Below are positions 49,062-60,521 of a DNA stretch of 64,000 bases, piece by piece (position 1 is the stretch's first letter; each line of letters begins with the position of its first letter). The position numbers and the translations under genes are program-made. The DNA is from an uncultured Bacteroidota bacterium (GTDB lineage Bacteria > Bacteroidota > Bacteroidia > Flavobacteriales > Flavobacteriaceae), in the NCBI GenBank assembly GCA_902582405.1, contig CACHSA010000001.1, positions 1 to 64,000 on the forward strand. Reading direction: 5' to 3'. The notes beneath the pieces were generated by a model that had not been told where the DNA came from, ran no database searches, and saw only the letters and a list, made by a program, of their open reading frames with translations.

Positions 49062-50395
49062 AATTCAATTAATTTGTTTTTCATTTTTTTAATTTCAAAA
49101 CCTATGTCACCAGCACCCAAAGTAACTTTTACTTTCTCAGGGACGTTTTTTATTACTGATAATAATTTCTCTTTTTTAACTAATTCGACATTATTTTTTG
49201 ATTTTATTTTTCTTTTTAGCACTGAAGATTCAATTCCATCAATAGGCAACTCTCTTGCAGGATAGATTGGTAATAAAATAATCCGATCAAACTTGCTCAA
49301 AGCATATGCAAATTGATTCATAAAATCTTTAGTTCTAGAATAAAGATGTGGTTGAAAAATTACACATAATTTATATTTCGGATATAGATTTTTTATAGCT
49401 TTCCAAACGGCAATTATTTCATTTGGATGATGAGCATAATCGTCAATTAAAATATGTTTTTTTGAATTTAAAATGAGTTGAAATCTTCTCTCAACACCCT
49501 GATAATTTGAAAGAGCTTTACATAACTCAGTCTCATTAATTCCAGCTTGACTTGAAATAGCAAAAGCTCCAACCGCATTTAACAAGTTATGAAGCCCTAG
49601 ATCACTAAAAAATAAAGATTTATAGGTGCTTGATGGAGTAATTAAATCAAAAACATATCCTGTTTCTGAAAACTTGATATTACAGGCATAATAGTCGGAT
49701 TTTGTATTTAAACTATATGAAATTCCATTGATCCCAAGGTCATTTGATACTATGACCTTGTCTTTAATTTTGCCAATAAATTCCTTAAAAGATCTTTTAA
49801 CTCCTTTAAAACTCCCATATATATCCAAATGATCAGAATCAATGGAAGTGACACATCCTATCATTGGATTTAGATTTAAAAATGATCTATCATATTCATC
49901 TGCTTCTACAATAGCGAATTCATTACCATTAATTACAATATTAGATTCAAATTCATTTAAAACTCCTCCTACGAACGCTGTAAAAGATTGTCCAGTTTGA
50001 TAAAAAAGATGAGTAACGATTGCAGCAGTCGTTGTTTTTCCGTGTGTTCCTGCAATAGCAATCGTTTTAAATTTACTAGTTATTTTTCCAAGAATTTGTG
50101 ATCTTTTATAAATTGTGTTTCCTTGATTTTTAAAAAATACTAATTGCTTGTGTTCTTTTGAGATTGCAGGAGTATAGACCACAATTACATTTTTTTTTCT
50201 GAATTGTAAAGGGATATTTTCCATATCATCTTTATAAACAATTTTTATACCTCTTTTTTCAAGTTTTTTTGTTATGTTGGATTTTGTTAAATCATATCCT
50301 CCAACTTTAAAATTATTGGTTACTAAATATTTAGCTATTGAAGACATACCAATCCCACCTATCCCAATAAAGTAATATGCAGCTCTTCTAACCAC
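49058..50395 (-). CDS. murC: UDP-N-acetylmuramate--L-alanine ligase
   Basis: YFIGIGGIGMSSIAKYL, IAGTHGKTTTAAIVTHLF, IDDYAHHPNEIIAVWKA. Confidence 0.97.
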   Translation of the reverse strand: MVRRAAYYFIGIGGIGMSSIAKYLVTNNFKVGGYDLTKSNITKKLEKRGIKIVYKDDMENIPLQFRKKNVIVVYTPAISKEHKQLVFFKNQGNTIYKRSQILGKITSKFKTIAIAGTHGKTTTAAIVTHLFYQTGQSFTAFVGGVLNEFESNIVINGNEFAIVEADEYDRSFLNLNPMIGCVTSIDSDHLDIYGSFKGVKRSFKEFIGKIKDKVIVSNDLGINGISYSLNTKSDYYACNIKFSETGYVFDLITPSSTYKSLFFSDLGLHNLLNAVGAFAISSQAGINETELCKALSNYQGVERRFQLILNSKKHILIDDYAHHPNEIIAVWKAIKNLYPKYKLCVIFQPHLYSRTKDFMNQFAYALSKFDRIILLPIYPARELPIDGIESSVLKRKIKSKNNVELVKKEKLLSVIKNVPEKVKVTLGAGDIGFEIKKMKNKLIEL

Positions 50396-51482
50396 CTGTT
50401 AAAATTTTATTTATTTGTAATACTATCTCTTGAGTTGCGTTAGGCCTAGCAAGTTTACTTATCGCATTAGATAATTTTTTCCTCATTTCCTTTGAAATCA
50501 GAAGCTCTTTAAGATATGGCAAAAGTTCGTTATTTAAATTTTTTTCTTCAACCAAAATGGCCGCTTTCCTATCGAATAAATATTTGGCATTGTGATATTG
50601 ATGATTTTCTGAAACGTTTGGAGAAGGAATCAAAATTGATGGTTTACCAACTACACACAATTCAGAAATTGTTAATGCCCCTGCTCTTGAAATAACAATA
50701 TCAGATTTATGATAGAAATTCTCAATTTTTTCTAAGAAGGGATAAATTTTAATGTATTTACTTTCAAAACTTTTGTACATTTTAAAATAATTTTTCCCAC
50801 ACTGCCAGATCAAGCTTATTTTATTTTTTTTAAAGAAAAAAATATTATTAGAAATCACCTCATTTATTTTTTCCGATCCTAAACTCCCCCCTAGGACAAG
50901 GATGTTTATACCATTTCTATCACATGAATTAAATCTGTCATTTTTTATTGATTCAATTTTTGAATTAATTAAAGATTTTCTGACTGGATTTCCAGTTAGA
51001 ATAATCTTTTTTTCAGGGAAAAATGCTTCCATATTTTCATAAGAAACTGATATAATTGTTGCTAAACGTGAAAGTATTTTATTACTAACACCTGGTAAAT
51101 AATTTTGTTCTTGAATAATTATTTTTGTACTAAAAATTGATCCAACAACCAAAATTGGGAGACTAGCATATCCACCAGTTCCAATCATTATATCTGGTCG
51201 AAACTTAAACCATATAAAAAGTGCCTGAAACATACTTAAAAAGATTTTAAATGGTAGAAAAAAGTTCTTGCGCCAACTTTTTCTATTAAAACCTGAGATC
51301 CACAAGCCTTTTATTTTGTATCCTGCTTTAGGAATTTTATTCATTTCCATGTTGCCATATGCACCAACAAATAATATTTGATAAGATGGATTGCTTTTTT
51401 TTAAATGATTTGCAATCGCAATTCCAGGAAATATATGACCTCCAGTACCTCCTCCAGATATTATTATTTTATTATTCTTCAC
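50388..51482 (-). CDS. murG: UDP-GlcNAc:undecaprenyl-PP-MurNAc-pentapeptide GlcNAc transferase
   Basis: IISGGGTGGHIFPGIAIANHL, GTGGYASLPILV, IISRAGALTISEL. Confidence 0.97.
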   Translation of the reverse strand: MKNNKIIISGGGTGGHIFPGIAIANHLKKSNPSYQILFVGAYGNMEMNKIPKAGYKIKGLWISGFNRKSWRKNFFLPFKIFLSMFQALFIWFKFRPDIMIGTGGYASLPILVVGSIFSTKIIIQEQNYLPGVSNKILSRLATIISVSYENMEAFFPEKKIILTGNPVRKSLINSKIESIKNDRFNSCDRNGINILVLGGSLGSEKINEVISNNIFFFKKNKISLIWQCGKNYFKMYKSFESKYIKIYPFLEKIENFYHKSDIVISRAGALTISELCVVGKPSILIPSPNVSENHQYHNAKYLFDRKAAILVEEKNLNNELLPYLKELLISKEMRKKLSNAISKLARPNATQEIVLQINKILTGG

Positions 51483-52665
51483 CGATTATTAATATTGGAT
51501 TTGAAATTGATTTATCGAGTTTCATTTTTTCTTTGTTAAATCTTTCTTCACTCACACTTAAAATTATGCCAAAAGCAATGCATGTTACCCAAGCAGCAGA
51601 GCCACCGCTACTTAGAAGTGGTAAAGTTTGTCCAGTTACAGGAAAGATATTAAGTGCAACACCGATATTGATGAACGCTTGAATAATTATTGGGAGCCCA
51701 ACACCAATAACCAATAATTTAGCATAGACTGATTTAGCATGATGAAGAATAACTGTTATCCTAAAGAGGATTAACAAATAAATTAAGATTACCATTATCC
51801 CTCCAATTAGCCCGTATTCTTCTACAATGATTGCATAAATAAAGTCAGAGCTGCTTTGAGGTAGGAAGTTTTTCATCACACTCTTACCTACTCCTAGACC
51901 AGTTATACCTCCAGTTGCAACTGCTATTTTTGCTCTTTCAATTTGATAATTACCATCTTTACTTAACGAAGGGTCGAAGTAATTTTCAACTCTATTTATC
52001 CAAGTAGTAAATCTATCTGGGGCTTTTTCAGGGTATTGAGATCCCAAAAAAATAAATATTGAAAATAAAATAAAACCAAATAAAAATATATTGAACAGAT
52101 ATTTTAAAGGATAACATCCATAAATTAAAAGTAAAAAAACAGAGAACAGAACGATCAAAGCCGTTGATAAATTGGTAGGGAAAATTAACAAAAAGACCAA
52201 AAAAATTGGTAGCCAAAGAGAAATCAATGAATTTCTAAACTCCAGTTTCTTTTCTTTTATTTTATCAAGATAGTAAGCTATATAAATCATTAAAATCAAT
52301 GACGCCAAAGAAGATGTTTGAAAGCTTATGCCCACTAGAGGAATTTTTATCCATCTGCTAGCATTTACTCCCTCTACCGTTCCCCCTTGAGATATTGTGT
52401 AAAGAAGCATTAAAATAACAACTGGTAAAAGCAAAATTGATATTCCTTTGAAGTAATAAAAAGGTATTTTGTGAACACTAAGAATTAACAGAAAACCCGT
52501 TATCAATATAAATATGTGTTTTAATAAATACTGCCAAGGAGATCCGATCCCAATAACATAACTTAAGTTAGAACTAGCGCTAAATGTTGGAAAAAAAGAA
52601 AAAAGAGCCAGTAATGCTATAAGTGCCCACAAAACTTTATCACCTTTAAGCAAACTGGTTTTCAT
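51472..52665 (-). CDS. ftsW: SEDS-family glycosyltransferase FtsW
   Basis: Multi-TM; SDFIYAIIVEEYGLIGG, NIGVALNIFPVTGQTLPLLSSGGSA. Confidence 0.95.
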   Translation of the reverse strand: MKTSLLKGDKVLWALIALLALFSFFPTFSASSNLSYVIGIGSPWQYLLKHIFILITGFLLILSVHKIPFYYFKGISILLLPVVILMLLYTISQGGTVEGVNASRWIKIPLVGISFQTSSLASLILMIYIAYYLDKIKEKKLEFRNSLISLWLPIFLVFLLIFPTNLSTALIVLFSVFLLLIYGCYPLKYLFNIFLFGFILFSIFIFLGSQYPEKAPDRFTTWINRVENYFDPSLSKDGNYQIERAKIAVATGGITGLGVGKSVMKNFLPQSSSDFIYAIIVEEYGLIGGIMVILIYLLILFRITVILHHAKSVYAKLLVIGVGLPIIIQAFINIGVALNIFPVTGQTLPLLSSGGSAAWVTCIAFGIILSVSEERFNKEKMKLDKSISNPILIIGEE

Positions 52666-52669
52666 TAAT

Positions 52670-54010
52670 TCAAAGATTTCTTACTGCTTTTTTAAATTGG
52701 TTCCCTCGGTCCTCAAAATTTTTGAAAAGATCAAAACTTGAGCATGCTGGTGACAACAGAACATATTCTTTTTTATTTGCCAACTTGTGAGCAATTTTTA
52801 CAGCCTCTGACATAGACCGGGTCTCAACCAACACATCAACAACCGGAGAAAAAGATTCGATGATTTTTTCATTATCTAACCCTATACAAACAATTGATTT
52901 GACCTTCTCTCTTACCAAAGGGAGTAATTCCTTATAATCATTTCCTTTATCAATTCCACCAGCAATCCAAATAGTTTGACCTTCCATGCTCTCTAGCGCA
53001 TAAAAAGTTGCATTGACATTTGTTGCCTTTGAGTCATTTATATAGGTTATATTTTGAATTTTTAGAACCTCTTCAAGTCTGTGTTCAACATTTGAAAAGC
53101 TTATTAGACTGTCTCTTATACATTTGTTAGAAACATTTAAAAGTCTAGCTACTGAAACAGCAGCCATGGCATTTAAAAGATTATGTCTCCCTTTAAGGGA
53201 AAAGTTTGAAGTATTATACATATTTATATTTTTTTTTTCTTTAACAATAATTGATTTATTTATAATCGTAGTGGTTAAATTTCCCTTTGGAGAGTTATAT
53301 CCGTATGGGAATAAAGTCGCTTTTTTACTATATTTTTTAACAGCTTTTTTTAAAACCTTATTATCAGAATTAAAAATCAAAAATTGATTTTTACTTTGGT
53401 TTACAGTTATTTTTAGCTTTGATTTAATGTATTCGTCAAAATTATAATTATACCTGTCTAAGTGGTCTGGCGAAATATTAGTAATAACTGAAATGTCAGG
53501 GGTAAAACCTATAATATTATCTAATTGGAAACTGCTAATTTCAAGAACGTAAACTTGGTAATTATTCTCAGCTATACATTCTGAAAAACTTTTGCCAATA
53601 TTACCCGCTAAACCTACATTAGATCCTGAATTTTTTAAAATATTATAAATCATTGTTGCAGTTGTTGTCTTTCCATTACTTCCTGTAACTCCAATAATTT
53701 TTGAATTGGTTTGTGAAAACCCAAACTCAATTTCTGATATAACATCAATCCCAGATTTTTTTAAATCAACTAATTCGTCAGAATTAATATCAATTCCAGG
53801 ACTTTTAATTATTCTATCAGCCTTTATAATTTTATCTAAAGTGTGTTTGTTTTCTTCATAATCAATAGATAGTTTTTTAAACGTTAGTTTTGTTTGTTTT
53901 GGGATTTTATTTAAGTCAGAAACAAACACCTTAAACCCTGATTTTTTAGCAAGAATTGCTGCACCTCTTCCACTTTCTCCTGAACCTAAGACTGAAACTC
54001 TACCTTTCAT
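52670..54010 (-). CDS. murD: UDP-N-acetylmuramoylalanine--D-glutamate ligase
   Basis: [56 protein letters not shown]. Confidence 0.97.
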   Translation of the reverse strand: MKGRVSVLGSGESGRGAAILAKKSGFKVFVSDLNKIPKQTKLTFKKLSIDYEENKHTLDKIIKADRIIKSPGIDINSDELVDLKKSGIDVISEIEFGFSQTNSKIIGVTGSNGKTTTATMIYNILKNSGSNVGLAGNIGKSFSECIAENNYQVYVLEISSFQLDNIIGFTPDISVITNISPDHLDRYNYNFDEYIKSKLKITVNQSKNQFLIFNSDNKVLKKAVKKYSKKATLFPYGYNSPKGNLTTTIINKSIIVKEKKNINMYNTSNFSLKGRHNLLNAMAAVSVARLLNVSNKCIRDSLISFSNVEHRLEEVLKIQNITYINDSKATNVNATFYALESMEGQTIWIAGGIDKGNDYKELLPLVREKVKSIVCIGLDNEKIIESFSPVVDVLVETRSMSEAVKIAHKLANKKEYVLLSPACSSFDLFKNFEDRGNQFKKAVRNL

Positions 54011-55224
54011 CTAATTTTTAACGTTAAGATTGCGAGCACACTTAGCAATACACCAATTATTAGGAATCTGTTTACGATTTTACTTTCATGAAGTCCTTTT
54101 TTTTGAAAATGATGATGGATAGGAGACATCAAAAAAATTCTTTCTCCCACTCCTTTTTTCTTTTTTGTGTACTTGAAATAGAAAACTTGAATAAGAACAG
54201 ATAAAACCTCAATAAGAAAAATTCCGCATATTATTGGTAGAAGTAATTCTTTTCTTATCATTATCGCTATGACTGAAATCAATGCACCAACAGTTAAACT
54301 ACCAGTATCACCCATAAAAACTTCAGCTGGGTAAGTGTTGTACCAAAGAAATCCGATTAATGCACCAGTAAAAGATGCCACAAAAACAGAAATTTCACCT
54401 ACATTAGGTATATACATAATATTTAAATAATCTGAAAAGATTATATTCCCTGAAACCCATGCGAAAATTCCAAGAGTAATAGCCATAATTGCAGAAGTAC
54501 CTGCGGCTAAACCATCAATACCGTCTGTTAAATTTGCTCCATTTGAAACAGCCGTAATTATGAAAATTACCATTGGGACAAAAATTAACCATGACATTGA
54601 TTTGGGGATTCTAGACCACTTAATTAAAAAATAATAATCAAACTCATTATCCTTAACTAAAGGAATTGTTGTTTTAGTTGACTTTTTCTCAATATAAAAT
54701 GATTTATCTGTAATTTTTACATTTTCCAGATATTCATCATTTTTTTGTTTAATTGTTATATCTGGGTGGAAATAAATTGTAAAACCAACGAAAATACCCA
54801 ACATTACTTGCCCTACTATCTTAAATCCACCTTTTAAACCCTTTTTATCTTTTTTATAAATTTTTATGTAATCATCAATAAACCCAATTGTACCCATCCA
54901 GAGAGTAGTGAATATTAGCAGTATTATATAAATGTTGATAAATTTAGAAAGTAAAATAACCGGGAGTATAGTACCGATTATTATTATTATTCCACCCATT
55001 GTTGGTGTACCATTTTTTTTCGTTTCACCTTTTAAGCCTAATAATCTTACCCTCTCTCCAATATGATTAACGGTTAAGATTTTTATAATTTTTTTTCCTA
55101 CAAAAACAGAAATAACTAATGAAGAAATTAGTGCAAATGCAGCTCTAAATGATATATATTGAAAGAGACCTGCACCTGGGATTTGATACTTTTGTTCTAG
55201 AAAATTGAATAAATAATAAAGCAT
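54007..55224 (-). CDS. mraY: Phospho-N-acetylmuramoyl-pentapeptide transferase
   Basis: [54 protein letters not shown]. Confidence 0.97.
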   Translation of the reverse strand: MLYYLFNFLEQKYQIPGAGLFQYISFRAAFALISSLVISVFVGKKIIKILTVNHIGERVRLLGLKGETKKNGTPTMGGIIIIIGTILPVILLSKFINIYIILLIFTTLWMGTIGFIDDYIKIYKKDKKGLKGGFKIVGQVMLGIFVGFTIYFHPDITIKQKNDEYLENVKITDKSFYIEKKSTKTTIPLVKDNEFDYYFLIKWSRIPKSMSWLIFVPMVIFIITAVSNGANLTDGIDGLAAGTSAIMAITLGIFAWVSGNIIFSDYLNIMYIPNVGEISVFVASFTGALIGFLWYNTYPAEVFMGDTGSLTVGALISVIAIMIRKELLLPIICGIFLIEVLSVLIQVFYFKYTKKKKGVGERIFLMSPIHHHFQKKGLHESKIVNRFLIIGVLLSVLAILTLKIR

Positions 55225-55229
55225 AATAT

Positions 55230-56678
55230 TTAATTAAATGACTCTTTAACAATTTTTACATCATTAAAAGGAATTTTCTTACCCATTATTTCTTGGTGAG
55301 TTTCGTGACCTCTTCCAGCTACTAAAAGAATATCACCTGGATTAAGTTGAGAACATCCACTTTTTATCGCCTCCCTTCTATTGATTATTTTTGAAATCTT
55401 TTTAAGATTGATAAGGTCAACCCCTAACAACATATCATTTATTATTTTTTCAGGATCCTCATATCTAGGATTGTCAGATGTGAAAATCACCTTATCGCAG
55501 CCATCCAATGCTATTTTCCCCATTTTTGCTCTTTTCTCCAGATCTCTATTACCACCACACCCAATTATTGTTATAAATAATTCGTTTTTTGTTCTTATGT
55601 GGCTTACTGTATTAATAACATTTTCTAAACTATTAGGTGTATGAGCGTAGTCAACTATTACCGTAGCATTGTTGGGAGTTTTTAAAATTTCAAACCTTCC
55701 ATTTATCGCTCTAGTTTTGCTTAAAATTCTAAGAATTTCGATTGTTTTGATTCCAGCTAATTTGGCAACTGAAAAAACTGCAATAAGATTAGAGGCATTA
55801 AATTCACCGATAAGTGGTGTCCAAAACTCTTTACCATTTATTTTCAAAAGCATTCCCGAAAAGTCAATTTCTAAAATTTTTATATTATAATCTGCTAAAT
55901 TTTTAACCCCAAAAGTTTGAATCTTTGACAAACAATTCTGTACCATAAATTTGGAATTTTTGTCGTCTGAATTTATGATAGCAAACGAATCATTTGTGAG
56001 ACCGTCAAAAAATTTCTTTTTTACATTTCTATAAGACGAAAATGATTTGTGATAATCCAAATGATCATGAGTTATATTCGTAAAAACTCCACAATAAAAT
56101 TTTAATCCATTTATTCTGCATTGATCAATTCCGTGAGAGGAAACTTCCATAAAACAAAATTTAATTTCGTTTTCTAACATTTTTTTAAGTAGCTGATTAA
56201 TTTGTTTCGAATCTGGAGTTGTATTGTGATTTCGAGTCTTTATTCCTGCATATTGAATATTGATAGTTGAAATTAATCCTGACTTTATTCCTGCTTTATT
56301 AAATAATTTGTAAAGAATCGTGGCTACTGTTGTTTTACCATTCGTTCCGGTAATTCCGACTAACTTTATTTTTTTTGACGGATTTTCGTAAAAATTTGAT
56401 GATATTATAGATAACGATTTTCGAGTGTTTGGAGTTCTAATACAAGTTACTTTCTTGTCTTTAATATCGTAATCACTATAGATTACAGCACAGGCTCCAC
56501 TTTCAATAGCTTTATCAATAAAAGTGTGACCATCTTCATTGTCACCTTTAATAGCAATAAATAATGATCCATCTTTTACCTCTCTAGAGTCAAATTCAAT
56601 CGATTTGATAATTAAATTTGTGGATCCTGAAATAGAATCCAAATCAATCCCATAAATTATATCTTTTAATATTTTCAT
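55230..56678 (-). CDS. murE: UDP-MurNAc-L-Ala-D-Glu ligase (MurE)
   Basis: [47 protein letters not shown]. Confidence 0.96.
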   Translation of the reverse strand: MKILKDIIYGIDLDSISGSTNLIIKSIEFDSREVKDGSLFIAIKGDNEDGHTFIDKAIESGACAVIYSDYDIKDKKVTCIRTPNTRKSLSIISSNFYENPSKKIKLVGITGTNGKTTVATILYKLFNKAGIKSGLISTINIQYAGIKTRNHNTTPDSKQINQLLKKMLENEIKFCFMEVSSHGIDQCRINGLKFYCGVFTNITHDHLDYHKSFSSYRNVKKKFFDGLTNDSFAIINSDDKNSKFMVQNCLSKIQTFGVKNLADYNIKILEIDFSGMLLKINGKEFWTPLIGEFNASNLIAVFSVAKLAGIKTIEILRILSKTRAINGRFEILKTPNNATVIVDYAHTPNSLENVINTVSHIRTKNELFITIIGCGGNRDLEKRAKMGKIALDGCDKVIFTSDNPRYEDPEKIINDMLLGVDLINLKKISKIINRREAIKSGCSQLNPGDILLVAGRGHETHQEIMGKKIPFNDVKIVKESFN

Positions 56679-58687
56679 GACAGATATAAGATGATTTTTT
56701 TATTATAATCTACTTTTGAACCCCATTTTATCGATTGATTAAAAACTTTTCCTTCACCTTTAAGAATAAATTTTAAACCAATCCTTTCAAGAATTAAGAT
56801 CGCATCCATTGCAGGTAATCCTATTAAATTTGGAATAACAATAGGTTTATTTTTAATTATTTTTTTTGTCACTTCATAATTATTAAAAAAGTTACGTTGG
56901 GAATTATTATTTTTTAGAATTAAGTTTTTTGGAGATCTAAAAAATAGTTTTTCTGCTATCTCTTTAAATACAGGAGCTGCAACTTCACCCCCATAATAAC
57001 CGATTTTTTTGTCAGGTTTATTAATAACTACAATACATGAATATTCTGGCTCTTCGTAAGGAAAGTAACCAACAAAACTGGAAACATACTGAGTTTCTTC
57101 AGACGTGTAGTCTATTTGTGAAGTTCCTGTCTTTCCAGCCATATTTAATTGACTGCTTTTAATTCTATATCCTGTTCCCCATTTTTTGTCAATAACATTG
57201 AACATCATTCGTTGAACTTTTTTCAATGTTGTTTCTGAGCAAACAGATGGATTTAAAATTTTTTTATTATAATTTTTAATAGCAGATGAACCAGGATTTT
57301 TTATTTTATAAATAAAACGTGGTTTAACTATTTCCCCTTCATTAGCGATACCATTATAAAATGATAGGATTTGTAATGGTGTTAATTTAATTCCATAACC
57401 AAATGACATCCACGGTAGAGAAATTCCACTCCAGTTTTTATCTCCAGGATAAGGAATCATTGGTTTACCTTCTCCATTAATACTTAAACCTAAAATATCA
57501 TTTAGACCCATATTGTAGAGTCTGTCAACAAATTTTTTTGGATCATTTTTGAAATTTTCATAAACCATTTTCACCACTCCAGTATTAGAGGATACTTCAA
57601 ATGCTTTGGAGGGTTTTAATTTTCCATAACCTCCTTTTTTTGAATCACGGACTTTATATTTTTCGTAAAAGGTTATTTCACCATTTTTTGTATCGATCAA
57701 CCTATTACTTACTCGACTGTCATTTTCTAATGTTGCTATTACAGACATTAATTTAAATGTTGATCCTGGTTCCTGCGACTCTGCAACTGCATAGTTAAAT
57801 TTTTCATAATATTTTCCGTTTTTGGTTTTAGAAAGATTAACAATAGCTTTGATTTCTCCCGAGTTTGTTTCCATTACAACAGCACAACCATGATCTGCTT
57901 TATACTTTTCCAACTGACGTAAAAGTGCATGGTGAGTAATATCTTGGATGTTAACATTTATAGTTGAGTAAATATCATATCCCTGGGTTGGTTCTTTCTC
58001 ATTATTATCGTTAATTGGTTTCCATTGTCCGTTTGCTATTTTTTGTTTTAGCCTTTGACCCGTTTGACCTTTCAAAAAATGACTAAACGCTCCCTCCATT
58101 CCAACTCTTATGTAGTGCCCAGAAGGATCTTTTTTCTCGTAGCCAATTGTCCTTTCACAAATTTTACCCATAGGGTTTTGTCTAACTTCTTTTGACTCGA
58201 CTACGAGGCCCCCTCTGAGTGATGGCTGATTAAAAAGAGGTAATTCTTTAATTTGTTTGTAATCAGAATAACTTAAATTTTTAGAAATTAAAAGATATCT
58301 ATTGCCATCTTTTCTTGCCTTTCTCAATACATCTAGGTAGTAGTCATTTTTTTTTCCTAAAATTTTAGAAAGGCCATTGGAAAGAGCTGTTTTGTGTTTT
58401 TCAAAATTTGATTCTGATGGGACCCTTGAATCCCATCTAATTTCATATCGGGGAGTTGTTGTTGCTAATAAACTATTATCATCTGAATATATATTACCTC
58501 TGCTAGGTTCTAAAATAAAGTTTTTAATTGTATTGTTTTGTGAGATACCCCTATAGTAATCTCCTTCTTTAATCTGTATATATAACAATTTAGCAATTAA
58601 AATAAATGCAAAAAAAACAATAAAAACAAGAGATAAGTAGTACCTAAACATTATTCTTTTTTCTATTGATTTCACTACTTTTTCCAT
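56675..58687 (-). CDS. ftsI: Penicillin-binding protein, division transpeptidase with C-terminal PASTA-like domain
   Basis: ESQEPGSTFKLMSVIATL, VSSNTGVVKM, MAGKTGTSQID; C-term IVIPNLIGLPAMDAILILERIGLKFIL. Confidence 0.95.
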   Translation of the reverse strand: MEKVVKSIEKRIMFRYYLSLVFIVFFAFILIAKLLYIQIKEGDYYRGISQNNTIKNFILEPSRGNIYSDDNSLLATTTPRYEIRWDSRVPSESNFEKHKTALSNGLSKILGKKNDYYLDVLRKARKDGNRYLLISKNLSYSDYKQIKELPLFNQPSLRGGLVVESKEVRQNPMGKICERTIGYEKKDPSGHYIRVGMEGAFSHFLKGQTGQRLKQKIANGQWKPINDNNEKEPTQGYDIYSTINVNIQDITHHALLRQLEKYKADHGCAVVMETNSGEIKAIVNLSKTKNGKYYEKFNYAVAESQEPGSTFKLMSVIATLENDSRVSNRLIDTKNGEITFYEKYKVRDSKKGGYGKLKPSKAFEVSSNTGVVKMVYENFKNDPKKFVDRLYNMGLNDILGLSINGEGKPMIPYPGDKNWSGISLPWMSFGYGIKLTPLQILSFYNGIANEGEIVKPRFIYKIKNPGSSAIKNYNKKILNPSVCSETTLKKVQRMMFNVIDKKWGTGYRIKSSQLNMAGKTGTSQIDYTSEETQYVSSFVGYFPYEEPEYSCIVVINKPDKKIGYYGGEVAAPVFKEIAEKLFFRSPKNLILKNNNSQRNFFNNYEVTKKIIKNKPIVIPNLIGLPAMDAILILERIGLKFILKGEGKVFNQSIKWGSKVDYNKKIILYLS

Positions 58688-58983
58688 TTAAGTTTTATAG
58701 GCTGTTCTTTGGATGGACCAACTCCAACACTTAATAATTTTTTAGAAACACTGGTTTCCAATTTTAAAAACATTAATTGAGATTTGTTCTCAACAAATTT
58801 GCTTTTTACACGTTTTAAGTCATTATTCAAATTGGCTATGTGATAAATTTTTTTGTCCGCACTGTGGCCACTCGCAATTGAAATCATTGCCAGAATTGAA
58901 ATAAATAAAAGGATTCTCCAATTTTTAATCGAATCCTGATTTAGTAAAAATTCAATATTTAATAGAGATATAATATTTTTCAT
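58675..58983 (-). CDS. FtsL-like cell division protein
   Basis: Small single-TM protein between rsmH and ftsI. Confidence 0.8.
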   Translation of the reverse strand: MKNIISLLNIEFLLNQDSIKNWRILLFISILAMISIASGHSADKKIYHIANLNNDLKRVKSKFVENKSQLMFLKLETSVSKKLLSVGVGPSKEQPIKLKWKK

Positions 58984-59891
58984 AGTTTTTCAGCGACTCT
59001 CATCTTCGCACTTCTAGCCCTTTTGTTTTTTTTTATTTCATCAAAATCAGGAGTTGTCAAACCTCCTATTTTTTTAAATGGTTTTTCAACATTTCCAAAA
59101 AAGTCCCTATTATCTTTATTGTCAAATGAACCTCCTCTAATAAAGTTTTTTACAAGTCTGTCTTCTAAAGAATGATAAGAAATACATACAATTCTTCCTT
59201 TAATTTTTAATATTTCTGATGCTTGAATTAACAATAATTTTATAGCTTCTAATTCGTTATTAACCTCTATTCTTATCGATTGGAATATCTTTGCGAGAGT
59301 CTTATATTTTGTATTTTTTTTGAGAGAATTATCCAATATTTTTACAAGTTCATTTGTAGATTTTATTGGTTTTACTTTTCTATGGTATAATATTGTTTTT
59401 ACAATTTTTTTCGGTTGATTTACTTCTCCATATTCCTTTAATATTCTAAATAATTTTTTTTCATCGTAATCATTAACTACATTTTGCGCAGTTAATTTTG
59501 ACCCTACATTCATCCTCATATCTAAGGGTCCATCATTCATAATAGAAAAACCTCTTGATGGAATTTCTAATTGATGGGAAGAAACACCAAAATCTGCAAT
59601 TATTCCATCTACTTGAAAAATTTTAAGATGGTTTAAATATTTTTTTAAATGCATAAAATTGGAATTTATAAAGAAAAATCTGTCGTCTTTTATTAAGTTT
59701 TTCTTTGAATCTAGATCTTGGTCAAATGCGAAAAGCTTCCCCCTTTTAGACAATTTACATAAGACTCCCTTTGAGTGTCCCCCTCCTCCATAAGTCGCAT
59801 CTACATATATTCCACTTGGATTAGTTACAAGTGCAAAAGTTGATTTTTCTAGTAAGACTGGATTATGATAAAGTGTATTATTCATTTTCAT
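58980..59891 (-). CDS. rsmH: 16S rRNA (cytosine1402-N4)-methyltransferase
   Basis: YVDATYGGGGHSKGVL, GIIADFGVSSHQLEIPSRGFSIMNDGPLDMRM, ISYHSLEDRLVKNF. Confidence 0.97.
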   Translation of the reverse strand: MKMNNTLYHNPVLLEKSTFALVTNPSGIYVDATYGGGGHSKGVLCKLSKRGKLFAFDQDLDSKKNLIKDDRFFFINSNFMHLKKYLNHLKIFQVDGIIADFGVSSHQLEIPSRGFSIMNDGPLDMRMNVGSKLTAQNVVNDYDEKKLFRILKEYGEVNQPKKIVKTILYHRKVKPIKSTNELVKILDNSLKKNTKYKTLAKIFQSIRIEVNNELEAIKLLLIQASEILKIKGRIVCISYHSLEDRLVKNFIRGGSFDNKDNRDFFGNVEKPFKKIGGLTTPDFDEIKKNKRARSAKMRVAEKL

Positions 59892-60333
59892 CTCCCATTA
59901 CTTCTTCAGCTAAAGAACTAAAATCACCTTTTGCCTCATCAATTACTTCTTCATAAAGACTCTTATCCCAAATCTCAAGGATATTTACAGCTGCACTTAG
60001 AACTACATCTTTTTTAATTTGTGCGTAGGTGATAAGATCTTTAGGAATTAATAGCCTTCCATTTGTGTCTATCTCAATTTTCTTTACACCTGCGGTAAAT
60101 CGACGAATAAAATCGATATTCTTTTTATTAAAGCGGTTTAATTGATCAATTTTATTCATTACAAATTTCCACTGATCAAATGGATATAATTCTATACAAT
60201 TGTTAAACAAACCTCTTTTAATAACAAAGCCATCTTTCATTGATGAGCTAATTTGCTTTTTTAGAGCTGATGGAATTAAAATCCTTGCTTTGACATCAAT
60301 TTTACACTCGTATGTTCCAATGAAATGTTCCAA
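59878..60333 (-). CDS. mraZ: Transcriptional regulator MraZ (TTG start)
   Basis: FIGTYECKIDVKARILIPSALKKQI, GVKKIEIDTNGRLLIPKDL; first gene of the dcw cluster. Confidence 0.95.
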   Translation of the reverse strand: MEHFIGTYECKIDVKARILIPSALKKQISSSMKDGFVIKRGLFNNCIELYPFDQWKFVMNKIDQLNRFNKKNIDFIRRFTAGVKKIEIDTNGRLLIPKDLITYAQIKKDVVLSAAVNILEIWDKSLYEEVIDEAKGDFSSLAEEVMGDENE

Positions 60334-60368
60334 CTACATAATGTTTAATATAAATATAAAAGATATTT

Positions 60369-60414
60369 ACCACTTTTAACCACTTATTACCACAATGTTA
60401 ATAACTTTTACCAC
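60369..60414 (-). promoter_or_regulatory. Candidate MraZ-box array upstream of mraZ
   Basis: GTGGT direct repeats on minus strand at 60369-60373, 60379-60383, 60389-60393 (exact 10-bp phase) plus a fourth at 60410-60414. Confidence 0.75.
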
Positions 60415-60521
60415 AAAAATAAATTTTAAACTTTAAAAGATAAAATAGAATGAATGCATTGAAATAGTTATATTTGAAAGAAGTGCTACTTATGGAACAA
60501 TTTTAAATCGAATAATTAAAA

